Source of the DNA: Clostridia bacterium
Lineage (GTDB): Bacteria; Bacillota_A; Clostridia; Oscillospirales; CAG-272
NCBI GenBank assembly: GCA_017452945.1
Contig: JAFTLD010000031.1
Span: 1 to 19,423, forward strand
Length of the DNA stretch: 19,423 nt
Direction of reading: 5' to 3'
The stretch's first letter is position 1. Each line of letters opens with the position of its first letter. The position numbers were made by a program, and so were the translations under genes. This document shows positions 6,710 through 16,439 of the stretch, one piece after another. The notes under the pieces are model-generated. The model searched no databases. It worked only from the letters and a program-made list of their open reading frames with translations, and had not been told where the DNA came from.

Positions 6710-7867
6710 TCAGTTCCCTCCAAGTACGGTACCGCTCACGCCATCAACGCAAAATTCCTTTGCAATGGTGGCGGCAACCGCATCAAATCCGTAGACCGTA
6801 CCATAATCGCGGCTCTCCATGCCCTTGCGATACATCAAAAGCGGCACGTATTCTCTTGTGTGGTCGGTGGTCTTGGCATATCCCGGATCACAGCCGTGGT
6901 CAGCCGTGATCAGCAAAAGGTCGTCATCACGCATACCGGGCAAAAATTCGCCCAAAAAAACGTCAAATTCACTCAACGCACGTGCATATCCCACCTTGTC
7001 ACGACGGTGTCCGTACACCATATCAAAATCAACCAGATTCACAAAACAAAGACCGTTAAAATCTTTTTCCTGCAGCTCAGCTGTCTTGGCCATACCCTCG
7101 CGGTTGTTCGGTGTATAGAACGACTCGGTCACACCGCTGCCCGCAAAAATGTCCTTGATCTTGCCGACTGCCAGCACGTCATAGCCCGCGTCCTTCATGC
7201 GATCCAGCAAGGTAGGCTGCGGGGGGACGAGTGAATAGTCGTGTCTGCCGCTTGAGCGCACAAAATTCGGGTATTCGCCTTCAAAAGGACGCGCGATCAC
7301 GCGGCCCACGCCATGCTTGCCAACCAGCAATTTTCTTGCAATCTCGCAATATTCGTACAGCTTCTCAAGCGGCACGATGCTCTGATGCGCTGCGATCTGA
7401 AACACGCTGTCCGCAGAGGTATAAACGATCAGGTCACCCGTGGCAAGATGCTCTCTGCCATAATCGCGAATGACGTCGGTACCCGAATAGGGCTTGTTGC
7501 AAAGCACTCCTCTGCCGGTAGCCGCGCAAAAAAGCGCAAGCACCTCCTCGGGAAAGCCCTCGGGATAAGTGGGCAACGGATTTTCGGACACAAGGCCTGT
7601 CAGCTCCCAATGGCCGATGGTAGTGTCCTTACCTGCCGATTTTTCGCGCAGTCTTGCATAAGAGCCAACGGGTGCGTCCACACCGGACAAGCACTCCACG
7701 CCCTCGATGTTCCCAAGGCCAAGCCTTTGCATATTGGGAACGTGCAAAGCATCGGTTTTGCAAACAGTACCCAACGTATTGACGCCAACGTCGCCAAACG
7801 CAGCACTGTCCGGACACTGTCCGATCCCAAAGCTATCCAGCACAATCAAAAATACTCTCTTGCTCAT
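6710..7867 (-). CDS. deoB: Phosphopentomutase
   Basis: 385 residues, matching the DeoB family (about 390). It interconverts (deoxy)ribose 1-phosphate and 5-phosphate, linking nucleoside phosphorolysis to central metabolism. Alkaline-phosphatase-superfamily metal motifs are visible: VLDSFGIG (D11), AGKDTTIGHWE (78-88, with the phosphorylated threonine), TSADSVFQIAAHQ, NLVDFDMVYGHR and ITADHGCDP, the last supplying late metal-binding Asp and His. The ATG overlaps the deoD stop by 4 bp (ATGA), so the two are translationally coupled, and it takes the ribose 1-phosphate made by DeoD. Confidence 0.96.
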   Translation of the reverse strand: MSKRVFLIVLDSFGIGQCPDSAAFGDVGVNTLGTVCKTDALHVPNMQRLGLGNIEGVECLSGVDAPVGSYARLREKSAGKDTTIGHWELTGLVSENPLPTYPEGFPEEVLALFCAATGRGVLCNKPYSGTDVIRDYGREHLATGDLIVYTSADSVFQIAAHQSIVPLEKLYEYCEIARKLLVGKHGVGRVIARPFEGEYPNFVRSSGRHDYSLVPPQPTLLDRMKDAGYDVLAVGKIKDIFAGSGVTESFYTPNNREGMAKTAELQEKDFNGLCFVNLVDFDMVYGHRRDKVGYARALSEFDVFLGEFLPGMRDDDLLLITADHGCDPGYAKTTDHTREYVPLLMYRKGMESRDYGTVYGFDAVAATIAKEFCVDGVSGTVLGGN

Positions 7868-8598
7868 TTTTTCGCCATCTCCACAGCGGTGTCCAGCGCG
7901 ATCTCCATCATCTGCGTAAAGGAATTCTGACGTTCCTCTGCCGTGGTGAGTTCATGGGTAACCAAGCTATCCGAAATGGTGCAGAGTGCAAGGCCTCTCT
8001 TGCCGGCACGTGCCGCGTTGAGATACAGCGCAGCGGCCTCCATTTCCACAGCCATGACGCCCATTTTCGCCCACTTCATACCGTCTGCGGGATCGTCATT
8101 GTAGAAGGTATCCGAGGAAAGCAGGTTGCCCACGTGATAGCGCACACCCAGCTTTTCAGCCTGCTCGATAGCGGTCTTGAGCAGCGTGTAGTCCGCAATG
8201 GGAGCGATATTGCCGGGCAGATGATACTGATCGGCAAAGTTACCGTTCAGGCACGCGCCCTGACCGAATACCACGTCACGGATGTGGATATGCGGCTGCA
8301 TAGAGCCTGCAGAGCCCACGCGGATGATGTTGTCAACGTCAAAGAAATTGAACAACTCGTAAGAGTAAATGCCGATTGAGGGCATGCCCATACCGCTGGC
8401 CATAACGGATACAGGCGTACCCTTATACGTACCGGTATAGCCGTGTACACCGCGCACGTCGTTGACCAGCACGGGATTGTCAAGGAAGGTCTTTGCGATA
8501 AATTCGCTTCTCTTGGGGTCACCGGGCATCAGCACGGTCTTGGCAAAGTCCTCAGGCTTTGCATTTATATGAGGGGTAGGATAAGGCTTGTTCGACAT
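7864..8598 (-). CDS. deoD: Purine-nucleoside phosphorylase, DeoD type
   Basis: 244 residues, typical of the hexameric NP-I family. It phosphorolyses purine (deoxy)nucleosides to the base and (deoxy)ribose 1-phosphate. Family marks are LMPGDPKR (phosphate-binding Gly26 and Arg30), VRG with R49, ASGMGMPSIGIYSYEL, IIRVGSAGS with R93, AVEMEAAALY (ribose-binding, 183-192) and ISDSL with the catalytic Asp at 210. The ATG has AAGGAG upstream. Second gene of the operon: it begins 30 nt after the HD gene stop codon and overlaps deoB by 4 bp. Confidence 0.96.
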   Translation of the reverse strand: MSNKPYPTPHINAKPEDFAKTVLMPGDPKRSEFIAKTFLDNPVLVNDVRGVHGYTGTYKGTPVSVMASGMGMPSIGIYSYELFNFFDVDNIIRVGSAGSMQPHIHIRDVVFGQGACLNGNFADQYHLPGNIAPIADYTLLKTAIEQAEKLGVRYHVGNLLSSDTFYNDDPADGMKWAKMGVMAVEMEAAALYLNAARAGKRGLALCTISDSLVTHELTTAEERQNSFTQMMEIALDTAVEMAKK

Positions 8599-8628
8599 AA
8601 TCGTTTCTCCTTTTCTATATACTGTATT

Positions 8629-9231
8629 TTATTTCTTTTCGGGGCTGCCCTCCATGAAGTACGCAGCCTCCATATCGGCCATGCAAAGTGCGTACGCCAA
8701 GGGGAACATTTCAAGCGCCTTGCCTACGTTGCCGGGGTCCTCGTTGCCCGAGAAGCCCATATGGTAACGGATGGCAAACGCCTCGTCGCGCGTCAGCTTC
8801 ATGTAACCGGACACAATGTAGACCGACTTCTCACCGTGTCCGTAAGGCAGGTTATCCTCAATGGTATAGTATGGCACGCTCTCCCACTTGCCAAACTCGT
8901 TCTTGACGTTGCGGAATGAGGTCTTGTAAAAATTGACCTTGCAAACGTCGTGCAAAAGCGCTGCAATGGCAATGCTCTCCTCCGAGTAGGAAATGCCGTA
9001 CACCTCCTTCATACGCGGGCGGTTCAGAATGTCGTGCAGACATTCGTAGACGTTCAGGCTGTGGCGCAAAAGCCCACCCTCAAAGTTGCCGTGATAGCGC
9101 GTGCTGGCGGGGGCTGTAAAAAAATCGCTTGCGTCCGAATCCAAAAACGAAAGCAGCTTATCGGCACCGTCGCGCTTGATGTACTTGTTATAAATTTCCA
9201 AAAATCTCTGTTTATCCTCGTGCAGTTGCAT
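8629..9231 (-). CDS. HD-domain phosphohydrolase, function unknown
   Basis: From the preferred start the product has 200 residues and no signal or membrane segment. It carries a complete metal-binding HD set: RYHG (H47), LLRHS (H57), LLHDVCK (H94, D95), YGHGEKS (H132), RYHMGF (H157) and a late Asp at about 186. The spacing is like the HD domain of YhaM-type nucleases, but the OB-fold is missing. It could act on nucleotides or RNA ends; substrate is unknown. It heads the operon with deoD, deoB and cdd, which suggests supplying nucleosides, but that is inference. The ATG at 9231 follows GGAGG by 5 nt (9237-9241). A longer frame from 9267 overlaps the -10 box and cannot be translated from this promoter. 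Confidence 0.88.
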   Translation of the reverse strand: MQLHEDKQRFLEIYNKYIKRDGADKLLSFLDSDASDFFTAPASTRYHGNFEGGLLRHSLNVYECLHDILNRPRMKEVYGISYSEESIAIAALLHDVCKVNFYKTSFRNVKNEFGKWESVPYYTIEDNLPYGHGEKSVYIVSGYMKLTRDEAFAIRYHMGFSGNEDPGNVGKALEMFPLAYALCMADMEAAYFMEGSPEKK

Positions 9232-9265
9232 ATATACCTCCGTCAACGCATCGTATTCCATAATC

Positions 9266-9294
9266 ATTTTAACATATTTTTATGAAAAAGTAAA
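9266..9294 (-). promoter_or_regulatory. Promoter of the HD-deoD-deoB-cdd operon
   Basis: Minus strand TTTACT (9289-9294), 17-bp spacer, TAAAAT (9266-9271), with TG one base before the -10 box (extended -10). The predicted transcription start is near 9259, about 28 nt before the ATG at 9231. I see no dyad resembling a DeoR or CytR operator. Confidence 0.7.
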
Positions 9295-9342
9295 GGGCTT
9301 TTTGCATGTGTATCAAAAAAGCAGTGTTTACGCGATCAAACA

Positions 9343-9366
9343 AAAAACCCGCCGAAGCGGGTTTTT
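9343..9366 (-). terminator. Intrinsic terminator of the XRE-TPR gene
   Basis: A 10-bp stem AAAAACCCGC/GCGGGTTTTT with loop CGAA lies 7 nt past the stop of the XRE-TPR gene. On the minus strand the stem ends in a six-T run (GCGGGTTTTTTG). It is symmetric enough to work on both strands and insulates the salvage operon promoter. Confidence 0.9.
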
Positions 9367-9373
9367 GAGTAGA

Positions 9374-10528
9374 TTAGTCGCCTTGCTCGAAAGCTTGTGC
9401 AGCAGCAAACAATGCTTGGAACCGTTCGGTTTCACGAATCGGATCAAAAAGCGTCCAGGAAAGCGTGGGCAACAGCAAATTGGTTCTGTCATAAACATTC
9501 GCAGTATAACGGATTTCAAGATCGGGCAAAAACGGCAAAGTACTCTTGGTGATCACATTGTAATTCTTCGCAACAAAGCGTTGGTGAGCAATCATTTTTT
9601 CCAGCCAATCGATTGCTTCATCATATCGTCCAAGTCGCATACACATCTCAGCACAATCTTCATAGTTTACATTCAGACAAAACGGTAACTCCTTTTGCAC
9701 ATCACTCATCATACAGTCATAAAAATCGCAGTATAGCTTGAAACAGGAATATGCCTGTTCATACTTCCCGTCAGACCTCCACGAATACCCCAGCATTGCC
9801 AGCTGATGATGCAGATAATCCAATGCCTTATTGATATTGTCCCCATATTGTTTTCTGCTTTGCTCTTTTTTACCCAAGCAGTCGTACACGTCTGCCAACC
9901 AAGCACCGCCCTCTTCGTACTGATTAAAGACGTCAATTTTTTTTGCATGCTCTTCGGCCTTTTCAAAATTACGCATTTTCTTGTATAGCACTGCCAGCCA
10001 TTTATTAGCAGCATTCAAGTAACGGCTGTCAGTACAGTGCGCAAGTATCACGTTGGCTTGACGAATACATTCATTTTCCCAAAATTGTCGCTCAGTTTTT
10101 TTGCCCTCCGCATCCGGATCCCAATAATACTGATCCAATAAACAGCAGATATTTCCGATTGAATAAGCCAAAAGCTCATAATTGTTCGGATAAGTTTTCA
10201 GTACGTTCAGCACGTCCTCACAACACTCTCTTCGATTCTCAAGAACGCTGAGATTTTCCGGTGGATTGCACAGTCTGTCCTCTGCTTTGGCCATACACTC
10301 TTCAATTTCCTTTTTACAATCGGTATCTTCCCTGCCAAATAATACGTCGGTGGACACACCAAAAGCGTTGGCTAAGGGAACAATCTGGGAAATATCCGGC
10401 ATCCCCGTATTGTTTTCCCAACGACTGACTGCTTGATATGTAATATTCAGTTGTTCGGCAAGCTCTTCCTGCGTCAATCCGCGCTCCTTACGCAAGCTGC
10501 GGATGATTTGCCCCATCGATTTGCTCAT
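9374..10528 (-). CDS. XRE-family regulator with TPR-like C-terminal region
   Basis: 384 residues. Residues 5-64 are a Cro/C1-type helix-turn-helix (RKERGLTQEELAEQLN, then YQAVSRWENN and PDISQIVPLANAFGVSTDVLFG). The remainder is helical with repeated pairs of the TPR/SEL1 kind, for example NKWLAVLYKKMRNFEKAEEH, AWLADVYDCLGKKEQSRKQY and CAEMCMRLGRYDEAIDWLEK. This layout recalls RRNPP-type peptide-sensing regulators, but also many cytosolic clostridial regulators whose signal is unknown, and no pheromone-like small gene is seen nearby. The start has AAAGGAG 8 nt upstream and a consensus promoter. It is transcribed alone, ending at a strong terminator. Confidence 0.88.
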   Translation of the reverse strand: MSKSMGQIIRSLRKERGLTQEELAEQLNITYQAVSRWENNTGMPDISQIVPLANAFGVSTDVLFGREDTDCKKEIEECMAKAEDRLCNPPENLSVLENRRECCEDVLNVLKTYPNNYELLAYSIGNICCLLDQYYWDPDAEGKKTERQFWENECIRQANVILAHCTDSRYLNAANKWLAVLYKKMRNFEKAEEHAKKIDVFNQYEEGGAWLADVYDCLGKKEQSRKQYGDNINKALDYLHHQLAMLGYSWRSDGKYEQAYSCFKLYCDFYDCMMSDVQKELPFCLNVNYEDCAEMCMRLGRYDEAIDWLEKMIAHQRFVAKNYNVITKSTLPFLPDLEIRYTANVYDRTNLLLPTLSWTLFDPIRETERFQALFAAAQAFEQGD

Positions 10529-10569
10529 GATTTATCTCCTTTGGATAGAATTCCGGTACCGTTGTTCTC

Positions 10570-10598
10570 ATTATAGCAGATAACTCTCTACTTGTAAA
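10570..10598 (-). promoter_or_regulatory. Sigma-A promoter of the XRE-TPR gene
   Basis: Minus strand TTTACA (10593-10598), 17-bp spacer, TATAAT (10570-10575), about 40 nt upstream of the start codon. No clear inverted operator overlaps it. Confidence 0.85.
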
Positions 10599-10656
10599 GC
10601 GATGTAAATATGAGCGTTTCTCAAGTAAGCATTGAGTTAATACATGTAAAAAAAAT

Positions 10657-10934
10657 TGTGAAAGAGCGTCCGTGGATGAATCTCACCCACCGCAACCGCG
10701 TCAGTCAATCGCTCCAAGTATTCGCGATTTACTTCCGCTGCGGTCCCCCCTCTCCCGCGGCGAGGGCTCTTGGTGTATGTCCGTCTTGTTTGACATCCCA
10801 CCAAAGGGTAGCAATAATAAGCCCTCTCCGCGGGAGAGGGGGGATCGCAGCGAAGCGAGTTTTGGTAAGGTACGAACCAAAACGAGAGAAGCGGTTGCGG
10901 TGGGTGAGATTCATCCTACGGACGCTCCTTCACA
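10657..10934. repeat. Palindromic element E, copy 1 (278 bp)
   Basis: A long imperfect palindrome. The outer ~43 nt (10657-10699, TGTGAAAGAGCGTCCGTG and on through CCCACCGCAACCGC) recurs inverted at about 10890-10934 with few changes. Near the centre, CCCCTCTCCCGC..GAGGGCT (10747-10769) recurs inverted as GCCCTCTCCGCGGGAGAGGGGGG (10820-10843, in pieces). The same outer and inner blocks occur in 17664-17975. It has no convincing coding frame and lies between the XRE-TPR promoter and the MATE terminator. I take it to be a dispersed non-autonomous or REP-like element; no target-site duplication is evident. Confidence 0.75.
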
Positions 10935-10942
10935 TTGTCAAA

Positions 10943-10972
10943 AAACGCACCCGCTATGCAGCGAGTGCGTTT
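10943..10972 (-). terminator. Intrinsic terminator of the MATE gene
   Basis: Outer stem AAACGCAC/GTGCGTTT (10943-10950 with 10965-10972), a one-base mismatch, then CGCT/AGCG around ATGC. On the minus strand the stem runs into six T's. It lies 13 nt past the MATE stop codon. Confidence 0.85.
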
Positions 10973-10985
10973 GATATTTGATACC

Positions 10986-12455
10986 TTATGCTTGGGCGGG
11001 CTCGGTAGTCTGCTCGGCGGCAGCTTCAGCTGCCAACTCTTCCCTCTTGAGCTTGCGCACGCGGTGAATCCAGGTCACAGCGCAGCAGATCAGATGCACG
11101 CCCGCGGTCAGGATCCACGAAATGGGATACGAAATATACAACAGCTGAATATTCGTCGGGTCGATCGGACAGATAAACTCTATCCAAAGAATACGGAACG
11201 CACAAGAGCCGATCAGCGAAACCATCATAGGCAAAAAGGATTTTCCCATGCCGCGCATAACACCGCTGCCCACGTCCATGATGCCGCACAAAAAATACGT
11301 AAAGGCAATGATCTGCAATCGTCTGACGCCCGCATCGTGGACAAGAGCCTGTCCTGGGCGATAGATACCAAGCAACGATCTGCCGATGCCAAACCCGGGA
11401 TAGCCAACCAAAACGCCCATGCCAAGACCTATCACAATCACGATTGCGAAGCAGATCAGCGCAGCGCGCAACACTCTGTCATACTTTTTCGCGCCCGTAT
11501 TCTGTCCGATAAAGGTCAGCGCGGCATGATAGCAAGAGTTCATGGAGATATAAATAAAGCCTTCGATGTTCCCTGCCGTCGTGTTCCCCGCCTGTACGTG
11601 TACGGGATAGGTATTGACCGTGCTTTGGATCAGCGTATTGGACAGCGAGAAGAACGTGCCCTGCAAGCCTGCAGGCAAGCCGATACGCAGCATTCTTTTC
11701 AGCGAATCCTTGTCGATCGCCAGTTTTTTGAAATCAAGCTTACAGCTATCATCCAGCTTGACCATATGCGCAAGCACCATGAACATGGCAATGTACTGCG
11801 ACACAGCGGTTGCGATACCGACACCGATCGCGCCCATGTGGAACACACAGACAAAGATCAGATTCAAAAATACGTTTGCAACACCCGAAAGCGTCAAAAA
11901 GATCAAAGGGTTCTTGGAGTCGCCCTTGGAACGCAGCACGGATGCAGCGTAGTTATATACCATAGATGCGGGAATACCGCAGAAATAAGCCTTCATATAA
12001 GGCACGGCCTCAACCAAAACCTCTTCCTTCGTACCCATCAAAACGAGCAAAGGCTTTGCCATACAAAAGCCGAAAACGCCTACGATAATGCCGGTGAAAA
12101 CCGAAGTCAGAATGGCGGTATGTACTACCTTTCCCACGCCCTCGTGATCGCCTGCACCGATCTTCTGCGCAACAAGCACGCCTGCACCGACCGCAAGTCC
12201 CATGAACAAATTGACGATCAGATTGATCAGCGCACCGCAAGCTCCCACTGCAGCCACAGCCGCGTCGGCATTCTCGGCAAAATTGCCCACGACAACGATA
12301 TCAGCCGCATTGTAAAGCAACTGAATAATACCCGTAAACATGACAGGCAGCATGAACAAAATGATCTTGCCAAGCATTGGGCCTTGCGTGTAATCCTTGC
12401 TTTTCTCATGCCCGTGCATACGGAATTTTCTCATATTTCCGCCAGATTTCAGCAT
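10986..12455 (-). CDS. MATE-family multidrug/metabolite exporter
   Basis: 489 residues with about twelve hydrophobic segments in two halves, as in MATE transporters of the MOP superfamily, which export cationic compounds using a Na+ or H+ gradient. The first helix carries LPVMFTGIIQLLYNAADIVV (residues 36-55), the usual MATE signature. SGVANVFLNLIFVCVFHMG matches the segment near the end of the N-lobe. The C-terminus is a charged, Glu/Ala-rich cytosolic tail. The ATG at 12455 has GGAG 8 nt upstream. A GTG three codons earlier directly abuts the ribosome site and is rejected. Substrate is unknown. Transcribed alone from its own promoter. Confidence 0.93.
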   Translation of the reverse strand: MLKSGGNMRKFRMHGHEKSKDYTQGPMLGKIILFMLPVMFTGIIQLLYNAADIVVVGNFAENADAAVAAVGACGALINLIVNLFMGLAVGAGVLVAQKIGAGDHEGVGKVVHTAILTSVFTGIIVGVFGFCMAKPLLVLMGTKEEVLVEAVPYMKAYFCGIPASMVYNYAASVLRSKGDSKNPLIFLTLSGVANVFLNLIFVCVFHMGAIGVGIATAVSQYIAMFMVLAHMVKLDDSCKLDFKKLAIDKDSLKRMLRIGLPAGLQGTFFSLSNTLIQSTVNTYPVHVQAGNTTAGNIEGFIYISMNSCYHAALTFIGQNTGAKKYDRVLRAALICFAIVIVIGLGMGVLVGYPGFGIGRSLLGIYRPGQALVHDAGVRRLQIIAFTYFLCGIMDVGSGVMRGMGKSFLPMMVSLIGSCAFRILWIEFICPIDPTNIQLLYISYPISWILTAGVHLICCAVTWIHRVRKLKREELAAEAAAEQTTEPAQA

Positions 12456-12502
12456 TTTTCTCACTCCTTTGACAGTCCGAACTAAAATCTCATACGGAGG
12501 AT

Positions 12503-12531
12503 ATTATAATACAAATCGAAGCGGGAGTCAA
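12503..12531 (-). promoter_or_regulatory. Sigma-A promoter of the MATE gene
   Basis: Minus strand TTGACT (12526-12531), 17-bp spacer, TATAAT (12503-12508). The leader before the ATG at 12455 is about 40 nt, too short for a riboswitch. Confidence 0.85.
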
Positions 12532-12636
12532 GAGTTTAGGGAAATAAAGTGCGCAAAGCCACCCCGGCCGTATCGTCCTGAATGGCGATAAATCCCGATC
12601 TGTCATCCTCATTTTGCATTTTCTTGTCCGTTTCCG

Positions 12637-12665
12637 TTGACATCGGGGCATCAATTTGGTATAAT
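12637..12665 (+). promoter_or_regulatory. Perfect consensus sigma-A promoter of ligA
   Basis: TTGACA (12637-12642), 17-bp spacer, TATAAT (12660-12665). Predicted start near 12672, about 29 nt before the ligA ATG. The rest of the gap back to 12532 shows no gene or strong hairpin. Confidence 0.9.
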
Positions 12666-12685
12666 AATTGTGTATGCAAATTTGA

Positions 12686-14698
<2,013 letters not shown>

Positions 14699-14703
14699 TA
14701 AAA

Positions 14704-14781
14704 CCGTAGGGGCCATTCATGAATCGCCCGTAAACAAAATATTCTTCTCCCGTACGGGCGATTCGTGAATCGCCCCTACGG
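14704..14781. repeat. Inverted repeat with 29-nt arms between ligA and the amidase gene
   Basis: Arms 14704-14732 and 14753-14781 are complementary at 27 of 29 positions around a 20-nt loop. Each arm is itself nearly self-complementary (GGGCGATTC GT GAATCGCCC at 14757-14776), so a cruciform or two small hairpins are alternatives. It fills the whole gap between the convergent genes and probably ends both transcripts, but has no T run. The GTAGGGGCGATTC core is a word I associate with dispersed repeats in many bacteria; that is from memory. Confidence 0.8.
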
Positions 14782-14782
14782 A

Positions 14783-15346
14783 TTACGTTCCGGTATAATT
14801 CTTGATCCCCTGAAAGATCCCTTGGGCGAACAGCCTTGGATTTTCGTTCATCAAAGCCGCATCACCGGGATTGGTGATGAATCCCATCTCCAAAAGCACT
14901 GCGGGCATGGCAGTCTTGCGCAGCACGTAAAGTCCCGAGCGCACGAACGTACCGCGATCGGGCAATCCCGTGACGTTGGCAACTCCCTGCACGACATCCT
15001 GCGCCAGATCAAACGCTGCTCCCTCGCGTGAGTAAACAAACGCCTCGGTGCCGGTAGCCGAGGTGATCTCGGATGCGTTTGTGTGCAAGCTGATAAAATA
15101 ATCCGCGCCCCAACTGTTTGCGTCCTGTACGCGCGTGCGCAGGCTGGAGTTCAGTGAATTTCCCAGCTGCGTGTCTGCCGTCGGACGCGAAAGGCGCACT
15201 TCATAATCGGGATCAGCGCGCAATAACGTTGCCAACTCTTGCCCGATGCGGTAGGTGATATTCTGCTCTCGCAGACCGTTCCCCTCCGCCCCTGCGTTCG
15301 GGTTGACGGGATTGTGTCCCTGGTCTATGTATATTTTTATCGCCAT
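14783..15346 (-). CDS. N-acetylmuramoyl-L-alanine amidase (Amidase_3), no signal peptide
   Basis: 187 residues, essentially a bare Amidase_3 catalytic domain that cuts the bond between MurNAc and L-Ala in peptidoglycan. Zinc ligands and base are visible: DQGHNP (H11), LREQN (E27), SLHTNA (H88) and LLEMGFITN (E153). There is no signal peptide, transmembrane segment or cell-wall-binding repeat, so it is cytosolic by sequence or released by some other route; small clostridial amidases of this kind are also found as spore or phage lysins. The ATG follows AGGGGGA. It is divergent from rsmI (57 nt apart) and convergent with ligA. Confidence 0.93.
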   Translation of the reverse strand: MAIKIYIDQGHNPVNPNAGAEGNGLREQNITYRIGQELATLLRADPDYEVRLSRPTADTQLGNSLNSSLRTRVQDANSWGADYFISLHTNASEITSATGTEAFVYSREGAAFDLAQDVVQGVANVTGLPDRGTFVRSGLYVLRKTAMPAVLLEMGFITNPGDAALMNENPRLFAQGIFQGIKNYTGT

Positions 15347-15403
15347 AAAAAATCCCCCTACAAAGTTTTATTTTCATTCTATGATACACGAAAGGAATTT
15401 GTT

Positions 15404-16300
15404 ATGAGTTCCATGAAATCAGGCGAATACCGCGAAGAAAAGAATGCCATTATAGGCGGCATGCTGTACCTTGTCGCCACCCCCATCGGCAACCTTGCGG
15501 ATCTTTCCGAGCGTGCGGTCAAGGTGCTCTCAGAGGTCGATTTTATCGCTGCTGAGGACACGAGAAATACGCAGAAGCTCTTGACCGTTTTAGGGCTTTC
15601 CAAGCCCATGGTGTCGTATTTTGAGCACAACAAGCGTGAGCGCGGTGAGCAGATCATCGAGCGCTTGCAAAACGGAGAATCCTGTGCGCTTGTAACCGAC
15701 GCAGGCACACCTGCCGTGTCCGATCCGGGCGCGGATCTTGTGGTGCTGTGTGCCGAGCGAGACGTGAGCGTCACAAGCATCCCCGGCTGCTGCGCGGCCA
15801 TCACGGCTCTCACCCTGTCCGCGCTGCCCACGGGACGCTTTACCTTTGAGGGCTTTCTTTCCACCAACAAGGCTGAGCGTCGCGAGCATTTGCATGATCT
15901 GAAAAACGAAAAACGCACCATGATCTTTCACGAGGCACCGCACAAGCTGCGCACCACTCTGTCCGATCTTGCCGCTGCTTTTGGCGGTGAACGACGAATC
16001 TCGCTTTGCCGTGAGCTAACCAAGCTCAATGAGGAGGTCGTCCGCACCACGCTTGACGGTGCGATCGCGCTTTACGAGCAAAAGGAGCCGCGCGGTGAAT
16101 ACGTGCTTGTTATTGAAGGCATAACCGAACAGGCAACAGAAGAGATTGCCTTTTGGCGCAATATGACCGTCCCCGAGCACGTGCAATACCACGTGGATGC
16201 GGGTATGAGTCAAAAGGATGCCATCAAAGCGGCAGCCAAGGATCGCGGTGTGCATAAAAGTGAAGTCTACGCACAGATGGTGGAGCATAAAAACAGTTGA
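15404..16300 (+). CDS. rsmI: 16S rRNA (cytidine-1402-2'-O)-methyltransferase
   Basis: 298 residues. RsmI methylates the ribose of C1402 in 16S rRNA, tuning the decoding centre. The tetrapyrrole-methylase fold gives LVATPIGNLADLS (23-35), AEDTRNTQKLL (50-60), VTDAGTPAVSDPG (97-109), the family SAM loop, and HEAPHKL later. The ATG at 15404 is preceded by AAAGGAA at 6-8 nt; the longer frame from 15239 runs antisense through the amidase gene and is rejected. An alternative start at residue 20 has no ribosome site. The N-terminus is about 15-20 residues longer than typical. A TATGAT at 15380-15385 may be a -10 box but its -35 is weak. The downstream neighbour asd has its own promoter. Confidence 0.95.
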   Translation: MSSMKSGEYREEKNAIIGGMLYLVATPIGNLADLSERAVKVLSEVDFIAAEDTRNTQKLLTVLGLSKPMVSYFEHNKRERGEQIIERLQNGESCALVTDAGTPAVSDPGADLVVLCAERDVSVTSIPGCCAAITALTLSALPTGRFTFEGFLSTNKAERREHLHDLKNEKRTMIFHEAPHKLRTTLSDLAAAFGGERRISLCRELTKLNEEVVRTTLDGAIALYEQKEPRGEYVLVIEGITEQATEEIAFWRNMTVPEHVQYHVDAGMSQKDAIKAAAKDRGVHKSEVYAQMVEHKNS

Positions 16301-16410
16301 TTTTGGCAAGATTTTGTCGTTTTATTGCACTATTCCCCGAATTTTCCCGACAAATAACCGCGCTCGTTGCACAATTTTGCATTATTTTGAAATTTTCTTG
16401 CAAAAAACTG

Positions 16411-16439
16411 TTGCACTCAGCACGCTTGTGTGATATGAT
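16411..16439 (+). promoter_or_regulatory. Promoter of asd
   Basis: TTGCAC (16411-16416), 17-bp spacer, TATGAT (16434-16439), with TG one base before the -10 box. The leader is about 30 nt; no lysine riboswitch fits into the rsmI-asd gap. Confidence 0.65.

Noticed and set aside
10610..10981. Open frames of about 100-123 codons on the plus strand beside the XRE-TPR promoter
   Set aside because: They are made of palindromic element E and end in the MATE terminator. I considered a signalling peptide gene for the XRE-TPR regulator but found no ribosome site or signal peptide.
10935..12485. 516-codon open frame on the plus strand opposite the MATE gene
   Set aside because: It lies antisense to a clear MATE gene, is rich in His, Arg and Gln without domain motifs, and begins in the terminator hairpin with no ribosome site.
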